Positions 24,155 to 32,087 are shown, counted from the first letter of the stretch. The stretch is DNA of 40,058 nt from CAZKRU01 sp964555235 (GCA_964555235.1 CAZKRU010000038.1:1-40058), one strand, 5' to 3'. Notes: a model not told the origin generated them from the letters alone. Program-made: numbers and translations.

Positions 24155-24416
24155 GAGGCCGATTTCTCCTTCAATTTCATTCACCATTTTGGCGAATGAA
24201 ATCTCGGCGGGGTTTAAGGATCCAACGATCAACGGTTTTCGCGCAGAAAACCCTTCTGAAAGAAAAGTCATTCCCGCTGGAGGCGTGATGGGTTTGGTGC
24301 GGGGGCGAAGGGGGGCACAATTGCTGAGTCGCGGAGAGGGTATTTGTTTTGAAATCCCAAAAAACTTTGCACCTCAGCGATCTCTGCGCGAAAAAAATCC
24401 GATTTGCCTATTTTAA
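24155..24416. repeat. Gene-free stretch with the right copy of the argG-flanking repeat
   Basis: The right copy of the inverted repeat occupies 24236-24323 (CGCAGAAAACCCTTCTGAAA onward). It is followed by GTCGCGGAGAGGGTATTTG and CTCAGCGATCTCTGCGCGAA, the same repeat vocabulary as in the tsaD-lysA and argG-upstream gaps, ending a few bases before the lexA stop codon. No coding frame is apparent. Confidence 0.7.
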
Positions 24417-25040
24417 TTACGCAAACTGGCGAATCACACTCACAAGAACGCCTTGAATCGATAGGCTCTCTGCCGGTTCCAAGTCAGGATAATTCCGATT
24501 TTCTGCCTTCAAATAAACCCGACTTCCTTTTTTAATGAGACGCTTCAGCGTGCTCTCTCCATCCAACAAAGCCGCCACAATATCCCCGGTCCTCGCTTCT
24601 TTCCGTTCGAGTACCACAATGTCTCCTGAAAAAATCCCCGCATCAATCATACTTTCCCCTCGAACCCGGACCGCAAAGGCCCGCTCAGGTGAAGAGATTC
24701 CCAAAGTACTTGGAATAAAGCGAAAGGTCTCAGGTGCCACCTCCCCAGCAAGCGGGTCCGCGAACCCTGCAGGAATGGAAGAAAAGAGCGGGATCTGCAT
24801 CATTCTCTCAGGAACCTGCATCGCCTTGGAGGAGGTTAATTGAATCCCCCGGGATTTGCTTTGCCGGATAATTTGCCGAGCTGCCTCGAGCTTCTCCAAA
24901 AAATAAGTAACCGCTCGAGGGCTTTTAAATTCACAATGTTTCTGAATTTCTCGAACGGTCGGAGGACGTTGATTCTCCCCTTGATACCACTCGATAAATT
25001 CAAGAATCATCTGTTGACGATCGGCGGAGGCAACTTTCAT
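24417..25040 (-). CDS. lexA: LexA-type SOS repressor
   Basis: A 207-residue repressor that dimerises on promoters of DNA-damage genes and cleaves itself when RecA is activated. The N-terminal winged helix covers residues 1-70 (ILEFIEWYQGENQRPPTVREI, seen in parts, then KSPRAVTYFLEKLE) and is divergent in the recognition helix. The cleavage bond is A91-G92 in SSIPAGFADP, and the catalytic pair is S130 in RGESMID and K166 in ESTLKRL. The end, VLVSVIRQF, is typical. ATG at 25040 follows AAAGGA. An AT-rich palindrome at 25083-25103 is the best candidate for autoregulation. The divergent helix suggests a DNA site unlike that of Escherichia coli. Confidence 0.93.
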   Translation of the reverse strand: MKVASADRQQMILEFIEWYQGENQRPPTVREIQKHCEFKSPRAVTYFLEKLEAARQIIRQSKSRGIQLTSSKAMQVPERMMQIPLFSSIPAGFADPLAGEVAPETFRFIPSTLGISSPERAFAVRVRGESMIDAGIFSGDIVVLERKEARTGDIVAALLDGESTLKRLIKKGSRVYLKAENRNYPDLEPAESLSIQGVLVSVIRQFA

Positions 25041-25082
25041 GAGGGTATCCTTTACTGAAAAGGAATCCGGGCGTCAATACAA

Positions 25083-25103
25083 ATGTATAATAAATTTATA
25101 CAT
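25083..25103. promoter_or_regulatory. Candidate LexA operator upstream of lexA
   Basis: A perfect inverted repeat ATGTATAA (25083-25090) and TTATACAT (25096-25103) with five bases between lies 43 bases before the lexA start codon. GTTC-C-GAAC at 25106-25114 is a second short palindrome next to it. LexA genes usually carry their own operator at this place. The sequence matches neither CTGT-N8-ACAG nor GAAC-N4-GTTC, so the assignment rests on symmetry and position. Confidence 0.55.
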
Positions 25104-25118
25104 CCGTTCCGAACACTC

Positions 25119-25631
25119 CTACGTGAAGCTCCCCGAAAAATTAAATTGCGGCATCAGGTCCATCCGCTTTTTCACCGCCTCTTCCGCTTCAATTAATTCG
25201 CGCCCCGTCATCTGTTCCGCCACCCGGGTCCGACTCTCCATCGCCATCAGATCCCCCTGGGCGGCGCTCAGGGAAAACCAGAGGTACGCTTCCTTGCTAT
25301 CCGGCTCAACTCCTTGACCGAGAACCAAAGCAAGGCCGAGATTAAATTGAGCCACCGGATTCCCCTGCTCTGACGCACGACGAAACCACTTCACCGCTTC
25401 CTGGTCATTTTGTGAAACGCCATGTCCCGTCGCATAGCAAACTCCCAAACGATCCTGCGCTTGCATGTGTCCCATGACCGCCGCTTTTTCAAACCACTCG
25501 GCTGCCGCTTTGAAATCCTGAGCGACTCCATACCCGTGAGCATAACAGACTCCGACCTGAAAGAGTGCTTCTGTGTCACCGGTTTGAGCTGCCTCCAATA
25601 CGGTTGAAAATGGTATGTTTGAAAAATCCAC
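25119..25631 (-). CDS. Sel1-like repeat protein
   Basis: A 170-residue protein made of three Sel1-type helical repeats of 36 residues: about 19-54 (GDTEALFQVGVCYAHGYGV), 55-90 (MQAQDRLGVCYATGHGV) and 91-126 (VAQFNLGLALVLGQGVEP). The repeats form an alpha-solenoid for protein binding. A charged helix and the end PQFNFSGSFT follow. There is no signal peptide, so it is cytoplasmic. It is upstream of lexA in the same direction, with the candidate LexA operator between them. Function is not known. Confidence 0.82.
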   Translation of the reverse strand: MDFSNIPFSTVLEAAQTGDTEALFQVGVCYAHGYGVAQDFKAAAEWFEKAAVMGHMQAQDRLGVCYATGHGVSQNDQEAVKWFRRASEQGNPVAQFNLGLALVLGQGVEPDSKEAYLWFSLSAAQGDLMAMESRTRVAEQMTGRELIEAEEAVKKRMDLMPQFNFSGSFT

Positions 25632-25753
25632 CCTTCTTTACTATCGCATCCCCGGAGAAAGAAAAGTCCGCATTTCCAACCCCATTTTCCGGAAATGACA
25701 GGGAGGGAACTTGTGCCTTGCACCCTCACCCAAAAAGAGGCATACATCAATCA

Positions 25754-26530
25754 ATGAAAGTGACGTTTCTGGGAACGGCGGATGGCCATACGAGCCTTCA
25801 TCGAGACCATTCCGGGTTGCTCCTGCGCGCTCCGGAGAGTTCCTTTCTTCTCGATTGCGGTGCTCCTGCAGCTCAATTTCTTCTCAGGGAGGGAGCACCA
25901 GTTGAAATCCCCCGACATGTCTGGTTGAGCCACATGCACAGCGATCATGTCAGCCAATTTGGATCCTTCATTCAATCGCTCTGGCTTCGCGGACGACGGA
26001 CCCCCCTCCATGTTTACGCACCCGCTGAGATGACTCTGGCCCTTCAGGATTGGCTCGAAAAATGTCTTCTTTTTCCAGAGCTCCTCGGTTTTGTCATTCA
26101 ATGGCACCCCCTTCGCTCCGGTCGCGTCATTCATCAGGACGGATACACCCTCACCCCTTTTGCCACGCGTCACCTCAAAAGTTTGGCCGGTTATTTTCAA
26201 TCTCATTATCCGACCACCTGCTTTGACTGCTTCGGTCTGATTTTGGATCACGAAGGAAAGCGGACCGTCTACTCCTCCGACCTTGCGACCCCCAAAGATC
26301 TGCTTCCTGCCCTCAAAAAACCGATTCACGATCTTTTCTGCGAGCTCACCCATTTTTCAGAAAAAGATCTCTTCACCACGTTAGCCCCTTACGACATCCG
26401 ACGTCTTTGGATTACCCATTATCCGGATCGTCTCTGGCGCAAACAGGCGCTACTCCGAAAACTCGCCCGCACCGCCAAATGCAAGAGCACCGTTTTCCTG
26501 ACTCACGACCAAATGACCGAAACGCTCTAA
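25754..26530 (+). CDS. RNase Z-like metallo-beta-lactamase-fold hydrolase
   Basis: A 258-residue protein starting MKVTFLGTADGHTSLHRDHS. The zinc motif is SHMHSDHVSQFG (His60, His62, Asp64, His65), and FLLDCGAPAAQFL, YSSDLATP and LTHFSEKD supply the later metal ligands, as in RNase Z/ElaC-type and related enzymes. ITHYPDR and FLTHDQM at the end are typical of the same group. The in-frame extension back to 25565 was rejected because it overlaps the divergent Sel1 gene and has no conserved sequence. Role could be tRNA 3' processing or hydrolysis of a small phosphodiester; sequence alone does not decide. First gene of a three-gene operon. Confidence 0.83.
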   Translation: MKVTFLGTADGHTSLHRDHSGLLLRAPESSFLLDCGAPAAQFLLREGAPVEIPRHVWLSHMHSDHVSQFGSFIQSLWLRGRRTPLHVYAPAEMTLALQDWLEKCLLFPELLGFVIQWHPLRSGRVIHQDGYTLTPFATRHLKSLAGYFQSHYPTTCFDCFGLILDHEGKRTVYSSDLATPKDLLPALKKPIHDLFCELTHFSEKDLFTTLAPYDIRRLWITHYPDRLWRKQALLRKLARTAKCKSTVFLTHDQMTETL

Positions 26531-26546
26531 TCCTTGGAGAACTCCC

Positions 26547-26792
26547 ATGATCAAGCCACGTGTTTTTGTCAAACCGGGATGCCCCTGGTGCGAAGAAGCG
26601 GAAGATTTTCTCAAATCGCGCGGAGTCGCGTATGAGCGAGTCAATGTCATGCAAGACCCCATCGCCCTCCAGGAGATGATTCGTCTCTCCGGACAGCGAA
26701 AGGCACCGACCTTGGAATGGGAGGGCGAAGTCCTTGCCGATTTCGGAGTCGAAGAGCTCGAAGATTTTCTACAGCGACGCGACCTCGTCTAA
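26547..26792 (+). CDS. Glutaredoxin-like protein
   Basis: An 81-residue glutaredoxin/NrdH-size protein with the dithiol active site CPWC (12-15) after VFVKPG and the cis-proline in RKAPTLEW (residue about 54). It begins MIKPRVFVKPGCPWCEEAEDF. It probably reduces disulfides or glutathionylated proteins in the cytoplasm. The start is 16 bases after the hydrolase stop and its own stop is three bases before the DUF309 gene, so all three are one operon. Confidence 0.9.
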   Translation: MIKPRVFVKPGCPWCEEAEDFLKSRGVAYERVNVMQDPIALQEMIRLSGQRKAPTLEWEGEVLADFGVEELEDFLQRRDLV

Positions 26793-26795
26793 GGG

Positions 26796-27233
26796 ATGAG
26801 CAAAAAATCTCCCAAGATCGCCGCCCTCATTGCCGACTGTGCTGGAGATCCTCACTACGATCCACACTACCTCGGCTATTTCAAATGCTTCAATCAACAA
26901 CTCTACTACGAAGCCCACGATGTTCTGGAGGAACTCTGGCTTATCGACCGAAAACGCCCCGAAGCCAATTTTTATAAAGGACTGATTCAGTTCGCCGGAG
27001 CCTTCGTTCATCTTAAAAAAAATCGACTGGAACCCGCCTTCCGTCTCTTCCTTCTCGCTGAAGCCAATTTCGCCCAATACTCCTCTCCCATGGAAGGCGT
27101 CGATCTCCTTGCCCTTCGCGAGAGGGGAAATCAATGGCGGCATTTATTAAAGGCAAACGGATTTCAAATCAATCCGTGGAGTGAAATGGTTCCAGTCGTA
27201 TTGAGCCTTCCGAATGAAGCAAATCGACGCTGA
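26796..27233 (+). CDS. DUF309-family protein
   Basis: A 145-residue all-helical cytoplasmic protein with the DUF309 core YYEAHDVLEELWL (about 37-49) and FYKGLIQFAGAFVHLKK (about 59-75). The EAHDVLEE histidine and acidic residues are the invariant part of the family. The biochemical role of the family is unknown. It is the last gene of the operon, three bases after the glutaredoxin stop. Confidence 0.88.
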   Translation: MSKKSPKIAALIADCAGDPHYDPHYLGYFKCFNQQLYYEAHDVLEELWLIDRKRPEANFYKGLIQFAGAFVHLKKNRLEPAFRLFLLAEANFAQYSSPMEGVDLLALRERGNQWRHLLKANGFQINPWSEMVPVVLSLPNEANRR

Positions 27234-27266
27234 AGAAAGACGTCCGTCAGCTCTATGGCTCCGCCG

Positions 27267-27470
27267 TCACTCCTGGAGTTCATTCGTAATGAGTCCAGAA
27301 TCTGAGAATTTTGGAATGGATTCTCTCATGCCAGGAATGGAGAGGAGATAAATGGTTTCCTGGATCGACTTCCAATCGTCTTCTGAAATCAGAACCGCGT
27401 TGTGCCGCTTCCCTGTAATCTGAATGGGCTCGTGAGATTCCGAAGTTTTATCAATGAGTGCGTAAAGCTT
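27267..27470 (-). pseudogene. Truncated YefM/Phd-type antitoxin
   Basis: Reading the minus strand from about 27470 to the stop TGA at 27267-27269 gives 67 codons in one frame, including LYALIDKTSESHEP, IQITGKRHNAVLIS, EDDWKSIQETIYLLS and IPGMRESIPKF. This is the body of a YefM-type antitoxin that neutralises a YoeB-type mRNA interferase. The first fifteen or so residues, with the start codon and the DNA-binding strand, are missing; the frame upstream runs into the dispersed element at 27491. No YoeB toxin gene follows the stop. A broken remnant is the best reading; a start at an alternative codon is not supported. Confidence 0.75.
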
Positions 27471-27488
27471 TCCTCCCAGACTCCCCCT

Positions 27489-28577
27489 TCAAGCCCTTGG
27501 AGTCGTGGCGGTCGAATCGGATCGTTGAAGTTTCCACCCCCGCCCGCAACGCTTTGCGTAGCAATGCGGGCAGGTCAAAATCGCGAATCCCTCCAATTCA
27601 CCCCCCCCTCCCGGTTTATCCTCGGAGATCGGGTTTTGTTTTGGACAGGAATGAGACTCCCCGAGCGTTTTGAGTTGACGATCCGTTACAAGCCAAACAA
27701 GTCCATTCTCTTCTGCCAGTTTTTTGGACAATGCCTGCTGCTCTGTTTTCGTTGGATACTCGATGAGTAGCACCGACTTCTTTGCCGCCGTAAGCCTTCT
27801 CAAATGCCCGAGCACTTCGTTCGTGTGCGACTCGGACTGAACCTTGTTGCCGTTGGTGAAGAGGTCTTCGATGCCGATGGCACTGATGACTTCAACGAAG
27901 TCGGCATGCGCGACGAGTTGTGAGCCGTTCTGCGGGATGACGAGCGCGGAAGGATTCTTCGCGCGAGCACGGGCCGCGATCGCTTTCACCCAATCCACCA
28001 TGTCGCGGCGATAGCTCTGCTTCGTCTCGGGGTTCACGCGATCGTCCATAAACTTATTCCCGTCCCGCTCGAACGTCTCGAAGCCATCCACAATATCCAG
28101 ATAGACCCCGTCGAAACCGTACGCCATCGCGTCGCCAACTGCGGTCAACATGAGTTTCTGCCATTCCGCATTCCAATACTTCACGCGATAGTTCCCTTTC
28201 CATTCCGGATTCTCAACGCCAAGCCACTTGGGCGCAACTGCGGTGAGTTTACCGTTGCTCCCCCACTCCTTCCGCCAGTAAGGACGGTAGTCTTCCGCCT
28301 CACCGATGGAGATGTAGGCAATCACTTTTCGCCCCGCATGCCCCCTGCGGATGGCGTCGAGGTCTGCGCGCTCCCACGGCGTGTCGCCACCGAAGGTCGC
28401 ATCAAGCACGATCCAATCACGCCCGGAAGCGGCGAGCTGCCCGACTGCAGCGGACTTAGATTTGGCAAATGAGTCCGCTTGGAGAATATAGGCGAATGAG
28501 GCAGGGGATGATTTTGCAGCAGCAAACGACGCGGAGAAAAGAGTCGCCACCAGCGCGATAAATGTAGAAAGCTTCAT
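27489..28577 (-). CDS. TM1410/GH114-type secreted glycosidase-like protein with repeat-derived tail
   Basis: A 362-residue protein with signal peptide MKLSTFIALVATLFSASFAAA and a TIM-barrel of the TM1410 / endo-alpha-1,4-polygalactosaminidase (GH114) type. Family landmarks are VIAYISIGEAEDYRPYWR, FDGVYLDIVDGFE, and SALVIPQNG, where acidic residues E and D are candidates for catalysis. The barrel ends near LVWLVTDRQLKTLGES (about 305). The last 55 or so residues read through a dispersed element (27491-27655) and its GC-rich hairpin, giving a cysteine-rich unstructured tail. Codon use is more GC-rich than in neighbouring genes, which hints at acquisition. Substrate is unknown. Confidence 0.8.
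   Translation of the reverse strand: MKLSTFIALVATLFSASFAAAKSSPASFAYILQADSFAKSKSAAVGQLAASGRDWIVLDATFGGDTPWERADLDAIRRGHAGRKVIAYISIGEAEDYRPYWRKEWGSNGKLTAVAPKWLGVENPEWKGNYRVKYWNAEWQKLMLTAVGDAMAYGFDGVYLDIVDGFETFERDGNKFMDDRVNPETKQSYRRDMVDWVKAIAARARAKNPSALVIPQNGSQLVAHADFVEVISAIGIEDLFTNGNKVQSESHTNEVLGHLRRLTAAKKSVLLIEYPTKTEQQALSKKLAEENGLVWLVTDRQLKTLGESHSCPKQNPISEDKPGGGGELEGFAILTCPHCYAKRCGRGWKLQRSDSTATTPRA
27491..27655. repeat. Dispersed element copy 2 with nested REP-like hairpin
   Basis: AAGCCCTTGG (27491-27500), GATCGTTGAAGTTT (27520-27533) and TTTTGGACAG (27641-27650) occur in the same order as in the copy at 9545-9659. The interior is longer here because a GC-rich hairpin, GCCCGCA (27542-27548) with TGCGGGC (27565-27571), and a C-rich stretch sit between the two halves. 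The whole element lies within the 3' end of the TM1410-type gene. Confidence 0.6.
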
Positions 28578-28629
28578 GGTAGGAATGTCGAACGTCCAAG
28601 CTCACCCACTGATACAAGGTCTATCCATC

Positions 28630-28800
28630 AAAAGCCTCTCGGAAAGGATAGGCAAGCCGTTTTTCGCGCTGAGTCCGCTGAGCTCGCTGAGGATAAAAAT
28701 GTTTTCTCTGCGGACTCGGCGATCCCCGCCTGCAGCGCCCCTGCCCGCATCGCTACGCGAAGCGTTGCGGGCGTGGTATGCAGCATTGCGGGCAGGTCTG
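28630..28800. repeat. Dispersed repeats including REP-like hairpin copy C
   Basis: The gap between the HEAT-repeat and TM1410-type genes contains TTTTCGCGCTGAGTCCGCTG, TTTTCTCTGCGGACTCGGCG and the hairpin GCCCGCA (28743-28749) with TGCGGGC (28766-28772). A further TGCGGGCAGG half-copy follows at about 28787. The 34 bases at 28740-28773 are identical to those at 22545-22578. No coding frame is supported in the gap. Confidence 0.6.
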
Positions 28801-28838
28801 CGCGGGAAAATAATCTGCGATCTGCTTGCCAGACTCCA

Positions 28839-30776
28839 CTAATTTCCGTGTGCCACACTCGCAGCCAGCGCTTCTTTTGCCGCTTGGGCGATTACTGGAT
28901 TGGAGTGCGTCGTCAGTTTTTTCAAAGCTACCATGACTTTTGCATTCCCCGCAGTCGATGCATTTCCAAGAGCCTTGATGGCGGCCGTTTTAACAGAATC
29001 CTGAGGGTCGTTCTCCGCGAGATCCGCAAGCGCCTGAGTCGCTTCGGCATTACTTCGTAACGCGGAGACAATGAGACTGCTGGCAACAGCTTCCCGAACC
29101 ATCGGTTCAGGGTCTTTCGCTGCATCCAGCAGAACGGTCAGCAGTTCTTTTTTGCGGAGTGCTTTGCTCCCGAGCGCGATGACCGTGAGCTGACGTACCA
29201 ACGGATTTTTATCCTTCGCCATGGAAATAACAAGCTCACGCGCTTTCGGATCAATATTCGCAAGTGTCCCCAAAGCTTCAAAAGCCAACTGGCGCATCGG
29301 AGCCCTCTCGTCGAGTGTGATCACGTGAATCGCCTCAAGCGCTGAAGCTTTTCCTTGCCGTGCGTCCTCCATCACTGCATTCAGTTGACCTTGATTGATT
29401 CGTAAGAGGTCGGCGGCAATTTCAGGGGTGAAAAGCGATGTGAGAATAGGAAGGATGATTTCCTGAAGGTTCGGATTTCGTCCCACGAGAAGCAGGAGGG
29501 ATTGAGATTCCAAATTTCCTTTTTTCGCATTTTCCCCGTGTTTCCGAAGTAGGGGAGCAAATACCTGAAGTTGACTCGGGCTCACGTCGAGCTCTTGAAG
29601 AAGCGCTCCGAGTTTATTCGAATTGAGAGGAAGCGCCTCAATAATGGCGGCCGCCTCCGGAAGGGAGAGAATAAGTTTCATACACTCCTTCCCCCCGAAT
29701 CCCGTTTGAAGTACTGCCGCGAAATGCTTACTCTTCTCCACGAGTTCGGTTGCCTCCATGGCGAGCCGACGATGAAAGACCGACAGTGATTGCGGCGTCT
29801 TTATCTCTTTCAGAGCGGCCAATCGAGCGTGATTGAAAATAAGGGATCGAATTTCAGGAGCCCCCTCCAAGAGCGGCCCTCCGATTTCATTCGTCGCTGG
29901 AATTTTGGCAAGCAGAGTCGCCGTATTGATTTTTCGAGCCCCATTCGGAGAAACCAGCGAGAGGAAGGCGACTTGAAAATCAGCTTCGGTGGCAAGCGGC
30001 GGACTCTCATTGAGAAGTTTGGTGTAAATCAGAGAATCCGGAGGGAGCATCGGCTTCAATACTTCGGACTCGAGACTCGGGTGGGCGTTAGCTAGAGTGA
30101 GAAGCAAAGCGATATGTAGAGGATTGGAGGGAGAGAATCGCGCCGCCCAAAAGCGCAGAGTTTCGGGATCATTTCGGCTTTGAGGCGAAGTCAAAATCGC
30201 CGAAAATAGATAAGGAGAAGTGAGCAGGGCATTAAAAGTCTTTTCTCGCACTCCATCGGAGGTTTGCTGGGAGAGAAGAACTTCAATCCAGTAGGAGCCT
30301 GAGCTTTTACAGGCATTCACAAACGGAGTGGCGTCAAAATTTTCCTCTTTGGAAAGGAGTAATTCCCTCAATTTTGAAAGAACCTCCATTTCCTGTTTCA
30401 CCGCATCTGAATCACTTTCTTTCGGCTCAAAAAAGCCGCTCGTCTCAATTAATGGATTTGTCAAAAGCGGCGAGGTCCCCACAAGTTCACGCGGATTCTT
30501 GGACTCACTGAGAAGCTTGGAGAATTCCTCCGGACTATTCGGAATCGGAGGAACGGTTTTCGCAGGAGACGTTAATGAAGCAGGCTCCTTGTAGGAGATC
30601 GGAGGGAGTCCCTTCTCCGTCGCCTCGAGGGAAATCTTTTCGTAAATCGAGTTCACCCGCAACGCAAGCTTTGGGCTCATTTGGGCGCGACCCAAAGTCG
30701 TAAATAAAATCAAAACCAGGACAACCTTCACGAAGCTTAACGCCATGACCCGAGATCGGAGATTGTTCATGCCCAT
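28839..30776 (-). CDS. Secreted HEAT-repeat protein
   Basis: A 645-residue protein beginning MGMNNLRSRVMALSFVKVVLVLILF with a signal peptide or anchor ending near GRAQ. The N-terminal two thirds are helical and not recognised. From about residue 480 there are tandem HEAT/PBS-lyase-type repeats: APMRQLAFEALGTLANIDP, NPLVRQLTVIALGSKAL, EPMVREAVASSLIVSAL and DSVKTAAIKALGNAST. Such solenoids act as protein-binding scaffolds in the periplasm. The start at 30776 was chosen over a TTG two codons upstream; 30770 is also possible. It is preceded on the same strand by the glycosyltransferase gene and separated from it by a hairpin. Function is not known. Confidence 0.8.
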   Translation of the reverse strand: MGMNNLRSRVMALSFVKVVLVLILFTTLGRAQMSPKLALRVNSIYEKISLEATEKGLPPISYKEPASLTSPAKTVPPIPNSPEEFSKLLSESKNPRELVGTSPLLTNPLIETSGFFEPKESDSDAVKQEMEVLSKLRELLLSKEENFDATPFVNACKSSGSYWIEVLLSQQTSDGVREKTFNALLTSPYLFSAILTSPQSRNDPETLRFWAARFSPSNPLHIALLLTLANAHPSLESEVLKPMLPPDSLIYTKLLNESPPLATEADFQVAFLSLVSPNGARKINTATLLAKIPATNEIGGPLLEGAPEIRSLIFNHARLAALKEIKTPQSLSVFHRRLAMEATELVEKSKHFAAVLQTGFGGKECMKLILSLPEAAAIIEALPLNSNKLGALLQELDVSPSQLQVFAPLLRKHGENAKKGNLESQSLLLLVGRNPNLQEIILPILTSLFTPEIAADLLRINQGQLNAVMEDARQGKASALEAIHVITLDERAPMRQLAFEALGTLANIDPKARELVISMAKDKNPLVRQLTVIALGSKALRKKELLTVLLDAAKDPEPMVREAVASSLIVSALRSNAEATQALADLAENDPQDSVKTAAIKALGNASTAGNAKVMVALKKLTTHSNPVIAQAAKEALAASVAHGN

Positions 30777-30834
30777 TTTCAATCGAGCCTTTGTAGTGAC
30801 TTGAAGCGAGTTGTCATGATAAAAAATCTGGTAG

Positions 30835-30855
30835 GGCGTCCTCTCCGAGGGCGCC
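30835..30855 (-). terminator. Hairpin after the glycosyltransferase operon, possible terminator
   Basis: GGCGTCCTC (30835-30843) and GAGGGCGCC (30847-30855) form a nine-base stem with one mismatch or wobble pair and a three-base loop. On the minus strand a run of six T follows about eight bases later (30821-30826), further than in a standard terminator. It lies 78 bases after the glycosyltransferase stop. Confidence 0.45.
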
Positions 30856-30904
30856 GGTATTAGTCCCCTCTAATTTTCCTTAATCAAAGCCCGGCGAGGT
30901 CATC

Positions 30905-30922
30905 GTCCGTCAGCTGACGGAC
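30905..30922. repeat. 18-bp perfect palindrome downstream of the glycosyltransferase gene
   Basis: GTCCGTCAGCTGACGGAC reads the same on both strands. Its left part CGTCCGTCAGCT also occurs at about 27240-27251, just after the DUF309 gene. It may be a small repeat family placed behind genes; no protein can be tied to it. Confidence 0.45.
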
Positions 30923-30932
30923 CGCCCTGCCA

Positions 30933-32087
30933 CTAACATCCTCTCACTGCCCGGGAATAACCTCTTATTAATTTTTGAGCCGCCGCACGCCAGGTATAAT
31001 GTTCTCGGACCCACTTCGAAGCGTTCTCTCCCATTCGGCGTGATTCCTCGGGATCCCCCAAGATCCTTTCCAATCCAGCGGCGATTCCTGAAATCTCCAA
31101 GGGGACCTCTCGGGCCATTTCCGCGCTTACCGCCTCGGGGAAATGACATTCTGCACTGAGCAGCGTCGGAAGCCCTGCAGTCAGTGCCTCCAAAATCGCC
31201 ATACTGAATCCCTCGGAATACGAAGGAAGAATAAAACAGTCCGCCGCCGCAAAAGCTGCCCGCTTGAGATCTCCTTCCAACATTCCCAAAAAATGAACCC
31301 CTTGGGAAGGAAGCAAGGGCTCCAATTTCTCCCGATAACCAATCGTATCCGGTCCCGCAAGAACCAGATGTGCGTCCGGAAACTTCACCTGAACTTTGAC
31401 AAAAGCCGGAATCAATAAGTCGATTCCTTTTTTCGGATCAATCCGGGAGAGAAAAAGGATCAGTCGTTTTCCTCGAAGCCCCGGAAAGTGTTCGAATAAA
31501 ATTTCCGGTCTCCCCACCGCTGGATCGCTTTCCTCCGGAATTCCATTCGAAGCCACCACAACCTCGGTTTCCACTCCCTGGCGTCGAAGCTGATTCTCCT
31601 CCTCCGAATGCAATCCATGAACAAACACCGCATTTCGCATTAACCCCCGCTCCCACAAAAACCAATAAGGCCGTTTTCGATTGCCTTTATATTGAAGCGC
31701 CCACGGATCGAGCATTCCATGGGGCGTCATCACATACGGAATACCGCGCGCACGGGCGAGGGTTGCCACGGAGGAGATGAGTGGGGAAAAAAGTGTGTGG
31801 GCATGAATCAAATCGTACTCTCGTCCACAGGTCACCACCCATTTTAAGAGAGAGGCGCTCCAGACCAAATCATTCCGATGCGAGCAGGAAAAATATTTTC
31901 TCCGATGATTCTCCACCTCCATCCATTTATCAACGGGAACTGGAAGCACTCCTGGTCCTGCCGCTACGGTTGAAATGAGATCCACGGTCACTCCTTCTTT
32001 ACCAAGCGCCGGAATCAAGGATTCAACCGAGCGAGTGACTCCTCCATAGATGGGCGCCAGATACGGAGCAATGTGAAGAATCCTCAA
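30933..32087 (-). CDS. Family 4 glycosyltransferase (second of pair)
   Basis: A 384-residue GT-B glycosyltransferase of the GT4 type. It starts RILHIAPYLAPIYGGVTRSVESLI, has HAHTLFSP and VMTPHGMLDPWAL in the acceptor half, FLSRIDPKKGIDLLIPAF in the donor half and the EX7E-type motif in PSYSEGFSMAILEALTAGLP. The likely start is TTG at 32085-32087, overlapping the stop of the upstream transferase and seven bases after GGAGG; the frame is open further upstream but only inside that gene. It probably adds a sugar to an envelope or capsule polysaccharide. Donor and acceptor are unknown. Confidence 0.87.
   Translation of the reverse strand: MRILHIAPYLAPIYGGVTRSVESLIPALGKEGVTVDLISTVAAGPGVLPVPVDKWMEVENHRRKYFSCSHRNDLVWSASLLKWVVTCGREYDLIHAHTLFSPLISSVATLARARGIPYVMTPHGMLDPWALQYKGNRKRPYWFLWERGLMRNAVFVHGLHSEEENQLRRQGVETEVVVASNGIPEESDPAVGRPEILFEHFPGLRGKRLILFLSRIDPKKGIDLLIPAFVKVQVKFPDAHLVLAGPDTIGYREKLEPLLPSQGVHFLGMLEGDLKRAAFAAADCFILPSYSEGFSMAILEALTAGLPTLLSAECHFPEAVSAEMAREVPLEISGIAAGLERILGDPEESRRMGENASKWVREHYTWRAAAQKLIRGYSRAVRGC

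Noticed and set aside
22675..24323. Composite transposon or integron cassette around argG
   Set aside because: No transposase, integrase or target duplication is visible; argG looks native in codon use and length.
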